Source of the DNA: JAUVUV01 sp964548275
GTDB lineage: Bacteria > Gemmatimonadota > Glassbacteria > GWA2-58-10
DNA length: 62,581 nt
NCBI GenBank assembly: GCA_964548275.1
Contig: CAZJQI010000022.1
Location: 1 to 62,581 of the forward strand
Direction: 5' to 3'
The notes under the pieces were generated by a model. It saw only the letters and a list, made by a program, of their open reading frames with translations, ran no database searches and had not been told where the DNA came from. This document shows, in pieces, positions 52,586-61,037 of this stretch; positions within the stretch are counted from its first letter, which is position 1; each line of letters begins with the position of its first letter. Made by a program: the position numbers and the translations under genes.

Positions 52586-53776
52586 TTGAAAATACACGAA
52601 TACCAGGCCAAGCAAATCCTCAAAACTTTCGGTGTGCCGGTTCCCGCGGGCGAACCGTGTACCAGCTCCGGTCAGGTAGCAGAGCTTGGCGCAAAACTGG
52701 CAGAAGCTGGCAAACCGCTGGTGGTCAAGGCGCAGATTCATGCAGGCGGCCGGGGCAAAGGCGGCGGCATAAAGCTGGTCAAAACAGTCCAGGAGGCAGT
52801 CTCTGCAGCCCGGCAACTTCTTGGATCGAAACTGATTACACCGCAGACCGGCCCGGAAGGCAGGCTGGTGAGCCGGATCCTGGTTGAACAGGGTATAAAT
52901 ATCGAAAGCGAACTCTATGCCGGTATCACATTCGACCGCGCCACAATCAGGGATGTTTTTATGGTCAGCACGGAGGGGGGAGTGGAGATCGAGAAGGTCG
53001 CTGCAAAAACCCCGGAGAAAATCCACAAGGAGTATATCGATCCGATATTCGGGATAAACACCTATCAGGCGCGTTCTCTTGCCTACAAGCTGAATCTCGC
53101 GCCCGAGGTCACTAAAGAGGCGACGAAAGTCTTCTTGCGTCTCTACGCGGCTTACCGGGCAAAGGAAGCTTCCCTGGCTGAGATAAATCCACTGGTGGTA
53201 ACAGGTGAAGGTACAGTGCTGGCCCTGGATGCCAAGATGAATTTCGATGACAACGCTCTTTTCCGCCAGAAAGAAGTGGCGGCGATGCGCGATCCCGGTG
53301 AAGAAGATCCTCTGGAGCGTGAGGCCAACGAGTTCGGACTGAACTATATCAAGCTTAACGGTAATGTGGGCTGTATGGTCAACGGGGCCGGTCTGGCAAT
53401 GGCTACCATGGACATTATCAAGCAGACTGGCGGCGAACCGGCAAATTTCCTCGATGTCGGCGGCGGCGCCAACGTGGAGACTATCGGCAACGGGTTCAGG
53501 ATTATCTGCAAGGACCCGAACGTGGGGGCAGTGCTGATCAATATTTTCGGCGGTATAGTGCGCTGCGACCGGGTGGCCAGCGGAGTGGTGGAAGCGCTGG
53601 GAAATCTCCAGATTGACATGCCGGTTGTCGTGCGGCTCCAGGGAACCAACGCAGAGGATGGCAAAAGAATTATCGAGGAGGCCGAGCTGGGATTCCGGTG
53701 GGCCGACACGTTCAAGCAAGCAGCGCAGATGGCGGTCCAGGCAGCCTCATCCGGTATACCGGGAGGCGCGCGATGA
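52586..53776 (+). CDS. sucC: Succinyl-CoA ligase beta subunit
   Basis: The 396-residue ATP-grasp subunit starts KIHEYQAKQILKTFGVPVPAGEP, with QIHAGGRGKGGGIKLV, LAEINPLVVTGEGTVLALDAKMNFDDNAL and NIFGGIVRCDRVASGV. It interconverts succinyl-CoA and succinate with ATP or GTP formation in the TCA cycle. The UUG at 52586, preceded by GGGGGA, gives the canonical N-terminus; an upstream frame to 52547 is less likely. It overlaps sucD by four bases (ATGA), so the two subunits are translationally coupled. Confidence 0.96.
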   Translation: MKIHEYQAKQILKTFGVPVPAGEPCTSSGQVAELGAKLAEAGKPLVVKAQIHAGGRGKGGGIKLVKTVQEAVSAARQLLGSKLITPQTGPEGRLVSRILVEQGINIESELYAGITFDRATIRDVFMVSTEGGVEIEKVAAKTPEKIHKEYIDPIFGINTYQARSLAYKLNLAPEVTKEATKVFLRLYAAYRAKEASLAEINPLVVTGEGTVLALDAKMNFDDNALFRQKEVAAMRDPGEEDPLEREANEFGLNYIKLNGNVGCMVNGAGLAMATMDIIKQTGGEPANFLDVGGGANVETIGNGFRIICKDPNVGAVLINIFGGIVRCDRVASGVVEALGNLQIDMPVVVRLQGTNAEDGKRIIEEAELGFRWADTFKQAAQMAVQAASSGIPGGAR

Positions 53777-54642
53777 GTATCCTGGTATCAAAACACACCA
53801 AGGTTCTCGTCCAGGGAATCACAGGAGGCGAGGGAAGCTTTCACACCCACCAGATGATCGAATACGGCACCAGGATCGTGGCCGGGGTTACTCCAGGCCG
53901 CGGCGGGGAGAAATTCAACGGCAACGTACCGGTGTTCAACACCGTGGAGGAAGCTGTTAACAGGACAGAGGCAAACGCCTCGGTGATTTTTGTGCCCGCA
54001 TCCTTTGCTGCCGATGCAGTGCTGGAAGCCGCCGCGGGCGGTCTCGATCTGGTGGTCTGTATCACCGAGGGCATCCCGACACTCGACATGGTCCGTGTCA
54101 AGCGTTTCCTCGAGGGCCGCAGAACCAGACTTATCGGACCTAACTGTCCCGGGGTGATCACACCCGGAGCCTGCAAGCTCGGGATCATGCCCGGTTTTAT
54201 CCATAAACCAGGCAGGGTGGGTGTTGTTTCCCGCAGTGGCACGCTGACATACGAGGCTGTCTGGCAGCTAACCGAGAGAGGAATCGGCCAGAGCACCTGT
54301 ATCGGTATCGGCGGCGATCCGGTGGTGGGCACAACGCATCTGGACGCGCTGAAACTGTTTAATGATGACCCCGATACGGACGTGGTGCTGATGATTGGCG
54401 AGATTGGCGGCACTGCCGAGGAGGAAGCGGCCGCTTATGCAAAAGAGCACATGGATAAGCCGGTGGTGGCCTTTATCGCCGGCAGAACCGCGCCTCCGGG
54501 CAGAAGAATGGGCCATGCCGGGGCGATTATCTCCGGCGGGGTGGGAACCGCCCAGAGCAAGATCGAGTTCCTTCGCAGTGCCGGGGTGACCGTGGCCGAG
54601 AGCCCGGCCGAGATCGGCCAGGTGCTTGCCACCGTGCTTTGA
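53773..54642 (+). CDS. sucD: Succinyl-CoA ligase alpha subunit
   Basis: A 289-residue CoA-binding subunit. The N-terminus is SILVSKHTKVLVQGITGGEGSFHT, the CoA-binding Rossmann part includes GPNCPGVITPGACKLGIMPG, and the phospho-His lies in GHAGAIISGG near residue 247. It begins in the sucC stop codon. ndk follows after 33 bp. The order sucC-sucD-ndk links nucleoside triphosphate exchange to the ligase, a plausible functional pairing. Identification is secure. Confidence 0.97.
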   Translation: MSILVSKHTKVLVQGITGGEGSFHTHQMIEYGTRIVAGVTPGRGGEKFNGNVPVFNTVEEAVNRTEANASVIFVPASFAADAVLEAAAGGLDLVVCITEGIPTLDMVRVKRFLEGRRTRLIGPNCPGVITPGACKLGIMPGFIHKPGRVGVVSRSGTLTYEAVWQLTERGIGQSTCIGIGGDPVVGTTHLDALKLFNDDPDTDVVLMIGEIGGTAEEEAAAYAKEHMDKPVVAFIAGRTAPPGRRMGHAGAIISGGVGTAQSKIEFLRSAGVTVAESPAEIGQVLATVL

Positions 54643-54675
54643 GAGAAAAACTGAAAGGCTAGAGGAGATAACCGA

Positions 54676-55104
54676 TTGAAAGAAATGACCTTAATGATAA
54701 TCAAGCCGGATTCGGTTGCAGCCGGAAACGTGGGAAACATTCTGGCACACCTTGAAGAGGCCGGGTTCGAGATTTGCGCCATGCGCATGCTTAAACTGAC
54801 CGGAAAAACCGCCACCGGATTCTACGCCGAGCATACCGGCAAAGAATTTTTTGCCCCGCTGATTGAGTTCATGACCGGCGGACCGGTGATCGTGGCCGCC
54901 CTGAAACGGGAGAACGCAGTGGAAGAACTCAGACGGGTAATCGGCGCTACAGACCCTGAGGAGGCCGATCCCGGCACTGTGCGGGATCTTTACGCAGAGA
55001 ACAAAACCCGAAATGCGATCCACGCTTCGGATTCACCGGAATCCGCCGAGCGAGAATTGAATTTCTTTTTCAGCCGGAGCGAACTCATCCTTAACCAGTT
55101 TTAG
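54676..55104 (+). CDS. ndk: Nucleoside diphosphate kinase
   Basis: The 142-residue kinase transfers phosphate between nucleotides through a phospho-His. The motif NAIHASDS places it at H116. The N-terminus (TLMIIKPDSVAAGNVGNI) and TGGPVIVAALKRENAVEELRRVIGATDPEEADPGTVR are typical. AGGAG eight bases before the UUG at 54676 favours that start over an ATG three codons later. It sits between sucD and thiL with short gaps, and probably shares their transcript. Confidence 0.96.
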   Translation: MKEMTLMIIKPDSVAAGNVGNILAHLEEAGFEICAMRMLKLTGKTATGFYAEHTGKEFFAPLIEFMTGGPVIVAALKRENAVEELRRVIGATDPEEADPGTVRDLYAENKTRNAIHASDSPESAERELNFFFSRSELILNQF

Positions 55105-55128
55105 AACTTTTACTTTGAAAGGCGCCTT

Positions 55129-56172
55129 GTGGGCGAGTTCGAACAAATCGCAAATATCCGGCGCCTCGCCGAGAAAACAGCCCTACCAGGCGGGAGTGTA
55201 AGACTTGGAATAGGCGATGACTGCTGCCTGGTCGCTGCAAGCAGTGATGAGGAAATCGCCCTGAGCACGGACACGATTGTCGAGGGAGTGCATTTCCGGC
55301 TGGACTATTTCAGTTACTACCAGATAGGCGTAAAAGCCGCCGCTGCGGCAATCAGCGATCTGGCGGCAATGGCCGCCGAGCCGGTGGGTAGTCTGGCTGC
55401 GGTTTCGATTTCCCAAACTGCCGGGGAAAACGCACTCGAAGAGCTGGCCCGAGGCCTGGTCGAGACTTGCAAAAAATACGGTTGTCCGTTGCTCGGCGGG
55501 GACCTGACCCGAAGTCCCGCACCGCTCGTGGCCACTGTTACAGTGATCGGCAAGTTGCCCGCCGGCGCTGCAATCAGGCGTTCCACAGCCCGTGTCGGCG
55601 ATGAGATCTGGGTTACCGGCTCGCCTGGTGATGCCGGGGCCGTGCTGGCTGTTCTGGAGAGTACCCCCGCAGCAGCCGGGCCTCGGCCTCAGGTGACTGA
55701 GGAGCAGGCATCACGCCTGCACGAGCCGGTTCCCCGGCTCGCCGAGGCCCGGCTGCTGCGGGAAGCTGGGATTCCTACTGCGATGATAGATATCTCCGAC
55801 GGTGTGGCCGCGGATCTGAACCACATACTCGAAAATTCAGGCTGCGGGGCTCTCCTTTTCGGCAACAGGCTTCATGTAAGCGATTTTTCGCGCTCCGTTG
55901 CCGGGGATCTCGAATTGGCCCCGGAGTACTTTTTCCTGTACGGCGGAGAGGATTTCGAACTGCTGTTTACTGCACCGGAAGGTGCCATGAAGGAACACCT
56001 TGCCAGCCTGAAAGAAAAGAGCGGCACCTCTTTCAGCCTGATCGGCCGGATTACCGAAAAAACCGGCGAACTTTCGATCAAGCGGGAGGACGGCCGGATG
56101 GAGGTTCTCGAGAAAACCGGATTCGACCATTTCAATAAACCTGGAAGCACTCACCGAAAGGAGAACTCATGA
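55129..56172 (+). CDS. thiL: Thiamine-monophosphate kinase
   Basis: The 347-residue PurM-like ATP-dependent kinase converts thiamine phosphate to the active diphosphate. Motifs are GIGDDCCLVAA (metal and nucleotide), LSTDTIVEGVHFRLDYFSYYQIGVKAAAAAISDLAAMAAEP, GGDLTRS and MIDISDGVAADLNHI. The GUG start is required for the canonical N-terminus; GAAAGG lies just upstream. It overlaps the HU-family gene by four bases. No other thiamine gene or TPP riboswitch is in the window. Confidence 0.94.
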   Translation: MGEFEQIANIRRLAEKTALPGGSVRLGIGDDCCLVAASSDEEIALSTDTIVEGVHFRLDYFSYYQIGVKAAAAAISDLAAMAAEPVGSLAAVSISQTAGENALEELARGLVETCKKYGCPLLGGDLTRSPAPLVATVTVIGKLPAGAAIRRSTARVGDEIWVTGSPGDAGAVLAVLESTPAAAGPRPQVTEEQASRLHEPVPRLAEARLLREAGIPTAMIDISDGVAADLNHILENSGCGALLFGNRLHVSDFSRSVAGDLELAPEYFFLYGGEDFELLFTAPEGAMKEHLASLKEKSGTSFSLIGRITEKTGELSIKREDGRMEVLEKTGFDHFNKPGSTHRKENS

Positions 56173-56447
56173 ACAAGGCGGAACTTGTCAGCAAAGTGGC
56201 GGAATCGACCAATCAGAGTAAAGCTGCAACCCGCAAGATCCTGGATAACTTTCTGGAGGCAATGGGCGATACGCTGGCCGCTGGCAACAACATCGAAATC
56301 CGTGGATTCGGCTCATTCAAAGTGAAAAAGCGGAAAGCTCAGGTTGCGAGAAACCCGCGCACCGGAGAACAGGTCAAAGTCCCCAGCCGCTTTGTGCCCG
56401 CGTTCAAGCCCTCGCGCAACCTGCTGGAAAAGGTGAAGAAAAAGTAG
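56169..56447 (+). CDS. HU/IHF-family DNA-binding protein
   Basis: A 92-residue nucleoid protein: MNKAELVSKVAESTNQSKAATRKILDNF at the N-terminus, IRGFGSFKVKKRKAQVARNPRTGE in the DNA-binding arm region, and VPSRFVPAFKPSRNLLEKV at the end. The arms bend DNA as a dimer; the Lys-rich tail is slightly longer than HU. ATGA overlap with thiL shows coupling, although AAAGGAGAACTC also gives its own ribosome site. It is the last gene of the sucCD cluster, before the terminator at 56592. Confidence 0.95.
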   Translation: MNKAELVSKVAESTNQSKAATRKILDNFLEAMGDTLAAGNNIEIRGFGSFKVKKRKAQVARNPRTGEQVKVPSRFVPAFKPSRNLLEKVKKK

Positions 56448-56591
56448 GTGTGGAAATTCGCTGAAAGCATGATCCTGCTTTTCTATCGCTCGTTGGGAAA
56501 ACTTCCCGCCGTTTCGGGTGTATATGCTGGAAATACCATATTCCCGGTTTCGATAACGCTTATATAATATAAAGGCTGGATTTCAATTCAC

Positions 56592-56618
56592 AGGGGGCTA
56601 TAGACCAGCCCCCTTTTT
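56592..56618 (+). terminator. Terminator between the HU-family gene and gltX
   Basis: A 7-bp stem (GGGGGCT/AGCCCCC, 7-nt loop) is followed by TTTTTAA. A TATAAT (56563-56568) lies just upstream, so a gltX promoter there would have to read through this hairpin; it could then attenuate gltX. Confidence 0.78.
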
Positions 56619-56637
56619 AACAGAAGGAAGTTAAAAA

Positions 56638-58068
56638 TTGAGCAACACACCTTTAGTCCGCTTTGCTCCAAGTCCTACGGGATACCTTCATATCGGCGGG
56701 GCTCGCACCGCGCTGTTCAACTACCTTTTTGCACGCAACACAGACGGCAGGTTCCTGCTCCGTATCGAGGACACAGACCGCGAACGCTCAACACCTGAAG
56801 CCATTGAGGCCATACTGGAGGGACTGCGCTGGCTCGGCCTGGAATGGGACGGGGAGATCCTGTTACAGAGCCACGGCAGGGAGCGCCATGTGGAAGCTGC
56901 AAGCCGGCTTCTGGAAAAAGGCGCTGCTTACAGGTGTTTCTGCACACCCGAAGAACTGGAAACCAGGCGCAGGCTGGCCCGGGCCGAAAAGCGGGATTTT
57001 GTTTATGACCGCACCTGCCTCGGCCTATCACCCGGGCAATCACAGCGGCTGGCACAACAGGGCAAACCCTTCGTGAAGCGATTCAAGATTCCCGAAGGCA
57101 CAACAGAGTATAATGACCTGGTGCACGGCAAGGTGGGTTTCTCCAATGAAACTATCGATGATTTTATCCTCCTGCGCTCGGACGGCACACCGACATACCA
57201 GCTGGCAGTGGTGGCTGATGACATCCATATGGGAATAACCCACATCATCCGCGGAGACGACCATATCTCCAATACACCCAAGCAGATTCTCCTTTACCGC
57301 GCACTTGGGGCCCCGGTGCCGCAGTTTGCTCATGTGCCGCTCATTCTCGGTCCGGACAAAAAGAGGCTCAGCAAACGCCACGGTGCCACGAGCCTAACCG
57401 AATACTGCGGCATGGGTATCCTCGCCCCGGCCCTTTTCAACTTTCTGGCCCTTCTCGGCTGGACTCCAGGTGAGGACAGGGAAATCCTTTCCCGCAAGGA
57501 AATCATAAGCCTGTTCAGTATCGAAAGCATCAACAAGAAAAGCGCGGTTTTCGATCAGACTAAGCTGGAGTGGATGAATGGTCGATATCTATCAATGATG
57601 AAGGCAGAGGAAATTCTGGAGCTTGTCAGGAGGGATTTCGAAGCGGCTGGTCTGTTGAAAGAGAGCGGCGCCGCGGAAACCAGCCACATCTTGCGAGTTA
57701 TCGACACGATCAAAGACAGATGCCGGCTCACCGGAGATTTCCTGCCCCGGAGCAGATGTTTCTTTCCTGGGGAACTGGAATACGATCCCAAGGCTGTGGC
57801 CAAACACTGGAAAGACAATTCCGGCAAACTGTTAATTACTCTTGCAGAGGAATTGAATAAAGTCGAGCACTGGAGCGAGGAGCCTATGGAGGCTGTTTTG
57901 CGCTCCCTGGCAGAAAAATTGCAGATATCTGCATCGAAGCTGATCCATCCACTAAGGGTGGCGATTACCGGAACCAGCGTAAGTCCAGGAATTTTCGTCA
58001 CTATGGCGCTTATGGGCAAGCGGCTTACCCTTTCCCGTATCCGAGAGGCGGTAGAACGTTTGGGCTGA
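56638..58068 (+). CDS. gltX: Glutamyl-tRNA synthetase
   Basis: A 476-residue class I synthetase charging tRNA-Glu. The HIGH region is FAPSPTGYLHIGGARTALFN near residue 8, DTDRERSTPEA follows, and the KMSKS equivalent is KKRLSKRHGATSL near residue 245. The C-terminal helical anticodon-binding domain is present and complete. The residue distinguishing discriminating from non-discriminating forms cannot be judged by eye. AGAAGGAAG before the UUG supports the start; no ATG gives the normal N-terminus. No gatCAB genes are present in the window. Confidence 0.96.
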   Translation: MSNTPLVRFAPSPTGYLHIGGARTALFNYLFARNTDGRFLLRIEDTDRERSTPEAIEAILEGLRWLGLEWDGEILLQSHGRERHVEAASRLLEKGAAYRCFCTPEELETRRRLARAEKRDFVYDRTCLGLSPGQSQRLAQQGKPFVKRFKIPEGTTEYNDLVHGKVGFSNETIDDFILLRSDGTPTYQLAVVADDIHMGITHIIRGDDHISNTPKQILLYRALGAPVPQFAHVPLILGPDKKRLSKRHGATSLTEYCGMGILAPALFNFLALLGWTPGEDREILSRKEIISLFSIESINKKSAVFDQTKLEWMNGRYLSMMKAEEILELVRRDFEAAGLLKESGAAETSHILRVIDTIKDRCRLTGDFLPRSRCFFPGELEYDPKAVAKHWKDNSGKLLITLAEELNKVEHWSEEPMEAVLRSLAEKLQISASKLIHPLRVAITGTSVSPGIFVTMALMGKRLTLSRIREAVERLG

Positions 58069-58126
58069 AGATAACGGGTAAAAACTTCCTTTTGCTAATC
58101 CTGTTTTCCTTCAGTTCTGCTACTGG

Positions 58127-58155
58127 TGGACTTTTTGCTCTAGAAAAAGTATAAT
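58127..58155 (+). promoter_or_regulatory. Sigma-70 promoter of the dockerin protein gene
   Basis: TGGACT, 17-bp spacer, TATAAT (58150-58155), about 50 bp before the GUG at 58203. Both boxes are good. Confidence 0.6.
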
Positions 58156-58202
58156 AAAATAAAGTCTGCCAACTCTGTTTTTTCGAGTTTAAACCCCTGC
58201 AC

Positions 58203-60698
58203 GTGGATCTCGAGATGTTTTATCCGGTTTACATATCCCTATGCAACAGTCTGAAAAAGGTGCTCTCTACGGGCAATCAGTTTTCAAGTGGGCTGGCCTC
58301 TCAGGCCATGTGCACGCTCTTTCTGCTCGGCCTGTCTTTTTTGATCCATTTCAGCCCTCTTATCGCCCGGAATCCTATCGAAGATGGGACTATCACCAAC
58401 GGCGATGTCGACGGGGACGGCTATTTCGATCTTTTCGACCTGATCCGCCTGGAGCGTACAGTGGCCCTGAATATGTCCGCCACTGCGGATGAGCTCAAAT
58501 CCGCCGATGTGGACGGAGACGGGCAGCTTACAGGCTACGACCTCCTGGTGATGAACGATGCCCTGAAAAAGGTAAACGCCGGCATGGATATGTTCGATGC
58601 AGTCAAGACCGCGATAGAGGATGATCTCGGCAAGACCGGAGACAATGTGGAAATTTATCTTGACTTGGCAAGGTTTTACCGTAAGGAGGGCATTCTGAGC
58701 CGGTCGAAAAGTGTGCTGGAAAGTATTGTGGAGGTCCTGGACCTTCGCCATCCGCTCTACCAGACAATTGTCACCACGCTGGACAGGATAAAGGACGAGG
58801 GATTTGAGGCAATGAACCAGAATGAGGATTACCTGAACCAGGACGTTTACCAGACCTCGGATGATATTACTGGCAAGATCGGCCTCCGGCGGAAAGTGGT
58901 GCAGTTGAAAGGCCGTTTGTCCAAGCTGCTGAAAGATAAAAGTTTCGCCGCACATTACGACAGCAAAAGGATCAAATCCAGACTTGGCGATGTGATGGAC
59001 GATATGCTGCGTTCAATCAGTAAGGATAAGATGGTTGACCCCGAGTCGTTTACGAATTTCAACAACGAGATCCGGCGCGTACTGGAAGACCCCGATAATC
59101 TCATAAAACCACTAGATAACGAGCATAGAGTCAAGCTCCGGCAAATAGTGAACCAGGCCACCGCCGGCATGCGCGAGGAAGCGATCAAGATCAGGCAGGA
59201 GAATCTTGCTTACCAGCAGGCTGCCAGTCAGGGCTTTCAAGCTCCCGCCGCTCCAGGCACCGGCCCTACCGGCGAAATACTGGACCGTCGCGATTGGCGT
59301 CGCGATGCCACAAGCCGCAGAGAAAACCTGACAATGGACAGGCTTATACTGACCAACCCTCCACTGCTGGAACCTGATACGATCAGTCTCGTCGCCCCAG
59401 CCTATAATCTGAAATGGGATGTTTCCAACGTGCTGGGTGCAAAAAATGCAGCTCTTGAAATTAGCAAGGCCAACCTGAAATTCACCAATCCCCGGGGAGA
59501 GGTTCCAAACCAGGAGAATACTCTCTACTACACACCTGCTCTGGGAGGGATGGACGGCACGAGGAAAGGAAGTGCCCTGGAGCTCGAAGGCGTTGGTACT
59601 TACTATTACAGGGTGGCCGCACTCAACGCAAAAGGCGAATTTATCAGCCGTTTTAGCGATTCAACGCCTCTGATAGTGGTTTATAACAACATGGATATAA
59701 TTGCAAATAAGCCGGTGTTGGAACCCCACCACGTCAGTCCTGATAATCCTGATTATACTTTCCGCTGGGATATTTCCAATGTGGAGGGAGCAAAAGACGT
59801 TGCTGTTGAAATCTCCAGACCGAACCTAACTTTCGACAATCCCAACGGCCGCAAACGGGACCGTTCCAACTCCTGGTTTTTCAACCACTCGCTGGGCAGG
59901 TTGAAGGAGACTCAGAGTTCGAATATCGACGGTCTGCCGGGTCCAGGGAATTATCTTTTCCGCGTGATTGGAGTCAGCCCATACGGTGACTTTGTCGGCC
60001 GGTGGTCCGATCCCGAAACCCTGATCGTCCATGCCGGTGAGATTTTACCAGAGGAGGTTACACCGCCTGAAGAGCTGTTTATCCCCGAGGCTCCGCAAAT
60101 CGAAACAACTGATTCGGATTTCTCCGTTTCCTGGGATGTGAGTTCGATTACAGACGCCAGGGGGGTTAATCTGGAGGTTGCCAGAGTCGCCCCCGGAGAC
60201 TCCCTGAATGCGGATGATTTCAGAAAACTTAGCCCGGATCAGATCGTTTACAAGGACTCAATCGAAGGCACAAAAGGGGCGCTGAAAATCTCCCCCACCC
60301 AGCTTTCCGGTCCGGGTGATTATATTCTTCACATTGTTGCAGTAAACTCTGTCGGCAATCTGATAAGTTCCTGGAGTAAACCCTCCCGCCTGGTTTTAAA
60401 TGAAGACAGCATAACTAAATCTCAGGTCTTACCCCCGGCCGAGAAGGCAAGTGGCCCGTCCCAGATTGAACAGACTGAAGCCGCTCAGCCATCCCCAGAG
60501 GGAGAATCGTTTGAGGTTATAAGGAACAACACGCCGCTATATGAACAGAATAGCCCCTCCAGTTCCGAGATCGCCAATTTGCAAAAGGGGGAAAAACTCG
60601 TCAGAGTCAGTACCAATGGGCTCTGGTATCGCGTATTCTACCCGGTTGGCGGCAAATACGGGTGGGTGTTGAATTTCAACGTGAAAAGTTCCGAGTGA
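58203..60698 (+). CDS. Secreted dockerin-FnIII-SH3 multidomain protein
   Basis: An 831-residue exported protein. A signal/anchor segment (about 32-55) is followed by a dockerin-like pair of calcium loops (DVDGDGYFDLFDLIRL and DVDGDGQLTGYDLLVM, about 65-122) and a helical region (about 125-330). Three fibronectin type III-like repeats follow (about 390-495, 515-615, 630-735; each with a W-D-[VI]-S core and YRVAALN/FRVIGVS/LHIVAVN strand) and a bacterial SH3 domain (about 770-831, LYEQNSPSSSEIANLQKGEKLV). It probably binds cell-surface or polymer ligands. The GUG start lacks a strong ribosome site; an ATG four codons later is an alternative. No cohesin partner is visible. Confidence 0.8.
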   Translation: MDLEMFYPVYISLCNSLKKVLSTGNQFSSGLASQAMCTLFLLGLSFLIHFSPLIARNPIEDGTITNGDVDGDGYFDLFDLIRLERTVALNMSATADELKSADVDGDGQLTGYDLLVMNDALKKVNAGMDMFDAVKTAIEDDLGKTGDNVEIYLDLARFYRKEGILSRSKSVLESIVEVLDLRHPLYQTIVTTLDRIKDEGFEAMNQNEDYLNQDVYQTSDDITGKIGLRRKVVQLKGRLSKLLKDKSFAAHYDSKRIKSRLGDVMDDMLRSISKDKMVDPESFTNFNNEIRRVLEDPDNLIKPLDNEHRVKLRQIVNQATAGMREEAIKIRQENLAYQQAASQGFQAPAAPGTGPTGEILDRRDWRRDATSRRENLTMDRLILTNPPLLEPDTISLVAPAYNLKWDVSNVLGAKNAALEISKANLKFTNPRGEVPNQENTLYYTPALGGMDGTRKGSALELEGVGTYYYRVAALNAKGEFISRFSDSTPLIVVYNNMDIIANKPVLEPHHVSPDNPDYTFRWDISNVEGAKDVAVEISRPNLTFDNPNGRKRDRSNSWFFNHSLGRLKETQSSNIDGLPGPGNYLFRVIGVSPYGDFVGRWSDPETLIVHAGEILPEEVTPPEELFIPEAPQIETTDSDFSVSWDVSSITDARGVNLEVARVAPGDSLNADDFRKLSPDQIVYKDSIEGTKGALKISPTQLSGPGDYILHIVAVNSVGNLISSWSKPSRLVLNEDSITKSQVLPPAEKASGPSQIEQTEAAQPSPEGESFEVIRNNTPLYEQNSPSSSEIANLQKGEKLVRVSTNGLWYRVFYPVGGKYGWVLNFNVKSSE

Positions 60699-60720
60699 GA
60701 ATGTTGATCTAAGAACAGGG

Positions 60721-60748
60721 TTGACATTACTGCGGAATTTTATAAATT
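60721..60748 (+). promoter_or_regulatory. Promoter of tRNA-Gln
   Basis: TTGACA (60721-60726), 16-bp spacer, TAAATT (60743-60748). The tRNA begins 28 bp downstream of the -10. Confidence 0.65.
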
Positions 60749-60775
60749 ACGTATCTCAAAATTTGAAAACAACTT

Positions 60776-60851
60776 TGCCCGATGGTGTAACTGGCAACAC
60801 GCCTGACTCTGGATCAGGAGTCTCCAGGTTCGAATCCTGGTCGGGCAGCCA
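60776..60851 (+). tRNA. tRNA-Gln (anticodon CTG)
   Basis: A 76-nt tRNA. Acceptor stem TGCCCGA/TCGGGCA, discriminator G and encoded CCA; anticodon stem CCTGA/TCAGG enclosing CTCTGGA with CTG; T arm CCAGG-TTCGAAT-CCTGG. It reads CAG. Confidence 0.96.
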
Positions 60852-60944
60852 ATAATAACAGGGGTTTGCCGAACACGGGATTAAAACCATCATATCAAAT
60901 GTGACACATTTTATACCAAATCCCCCCACAGGTAAACCCTATTG

Positions 60945-60976
60945 AGCCTCGGATGTTGCCGCATCCGGGGCTTTTT
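60945..60976 (+). terminator. Intrinsic terminator downstream of tRNA-Gln
   Basis: An 11-bp stem (AGCCTCGGATG/CATCCGGGGCT, one G-T pair) with a 6-nt loop is followed by TTTTTATT. It ends the tRNA transcript about 95 nt after the mature 3' end. Confidence 0.88.
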
Positions 60977-61037
60977 ATTGCATCCCTGGTTGATAAAATA
61001 ATTTACCTGGTTGACCAATCTTTAATTTCCGCCAGAG

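Noticed and set aside
52550..53719. 389-codon frame opposite sucC
   Set aside because: Antisense shadow of a high-GC conserved gene.
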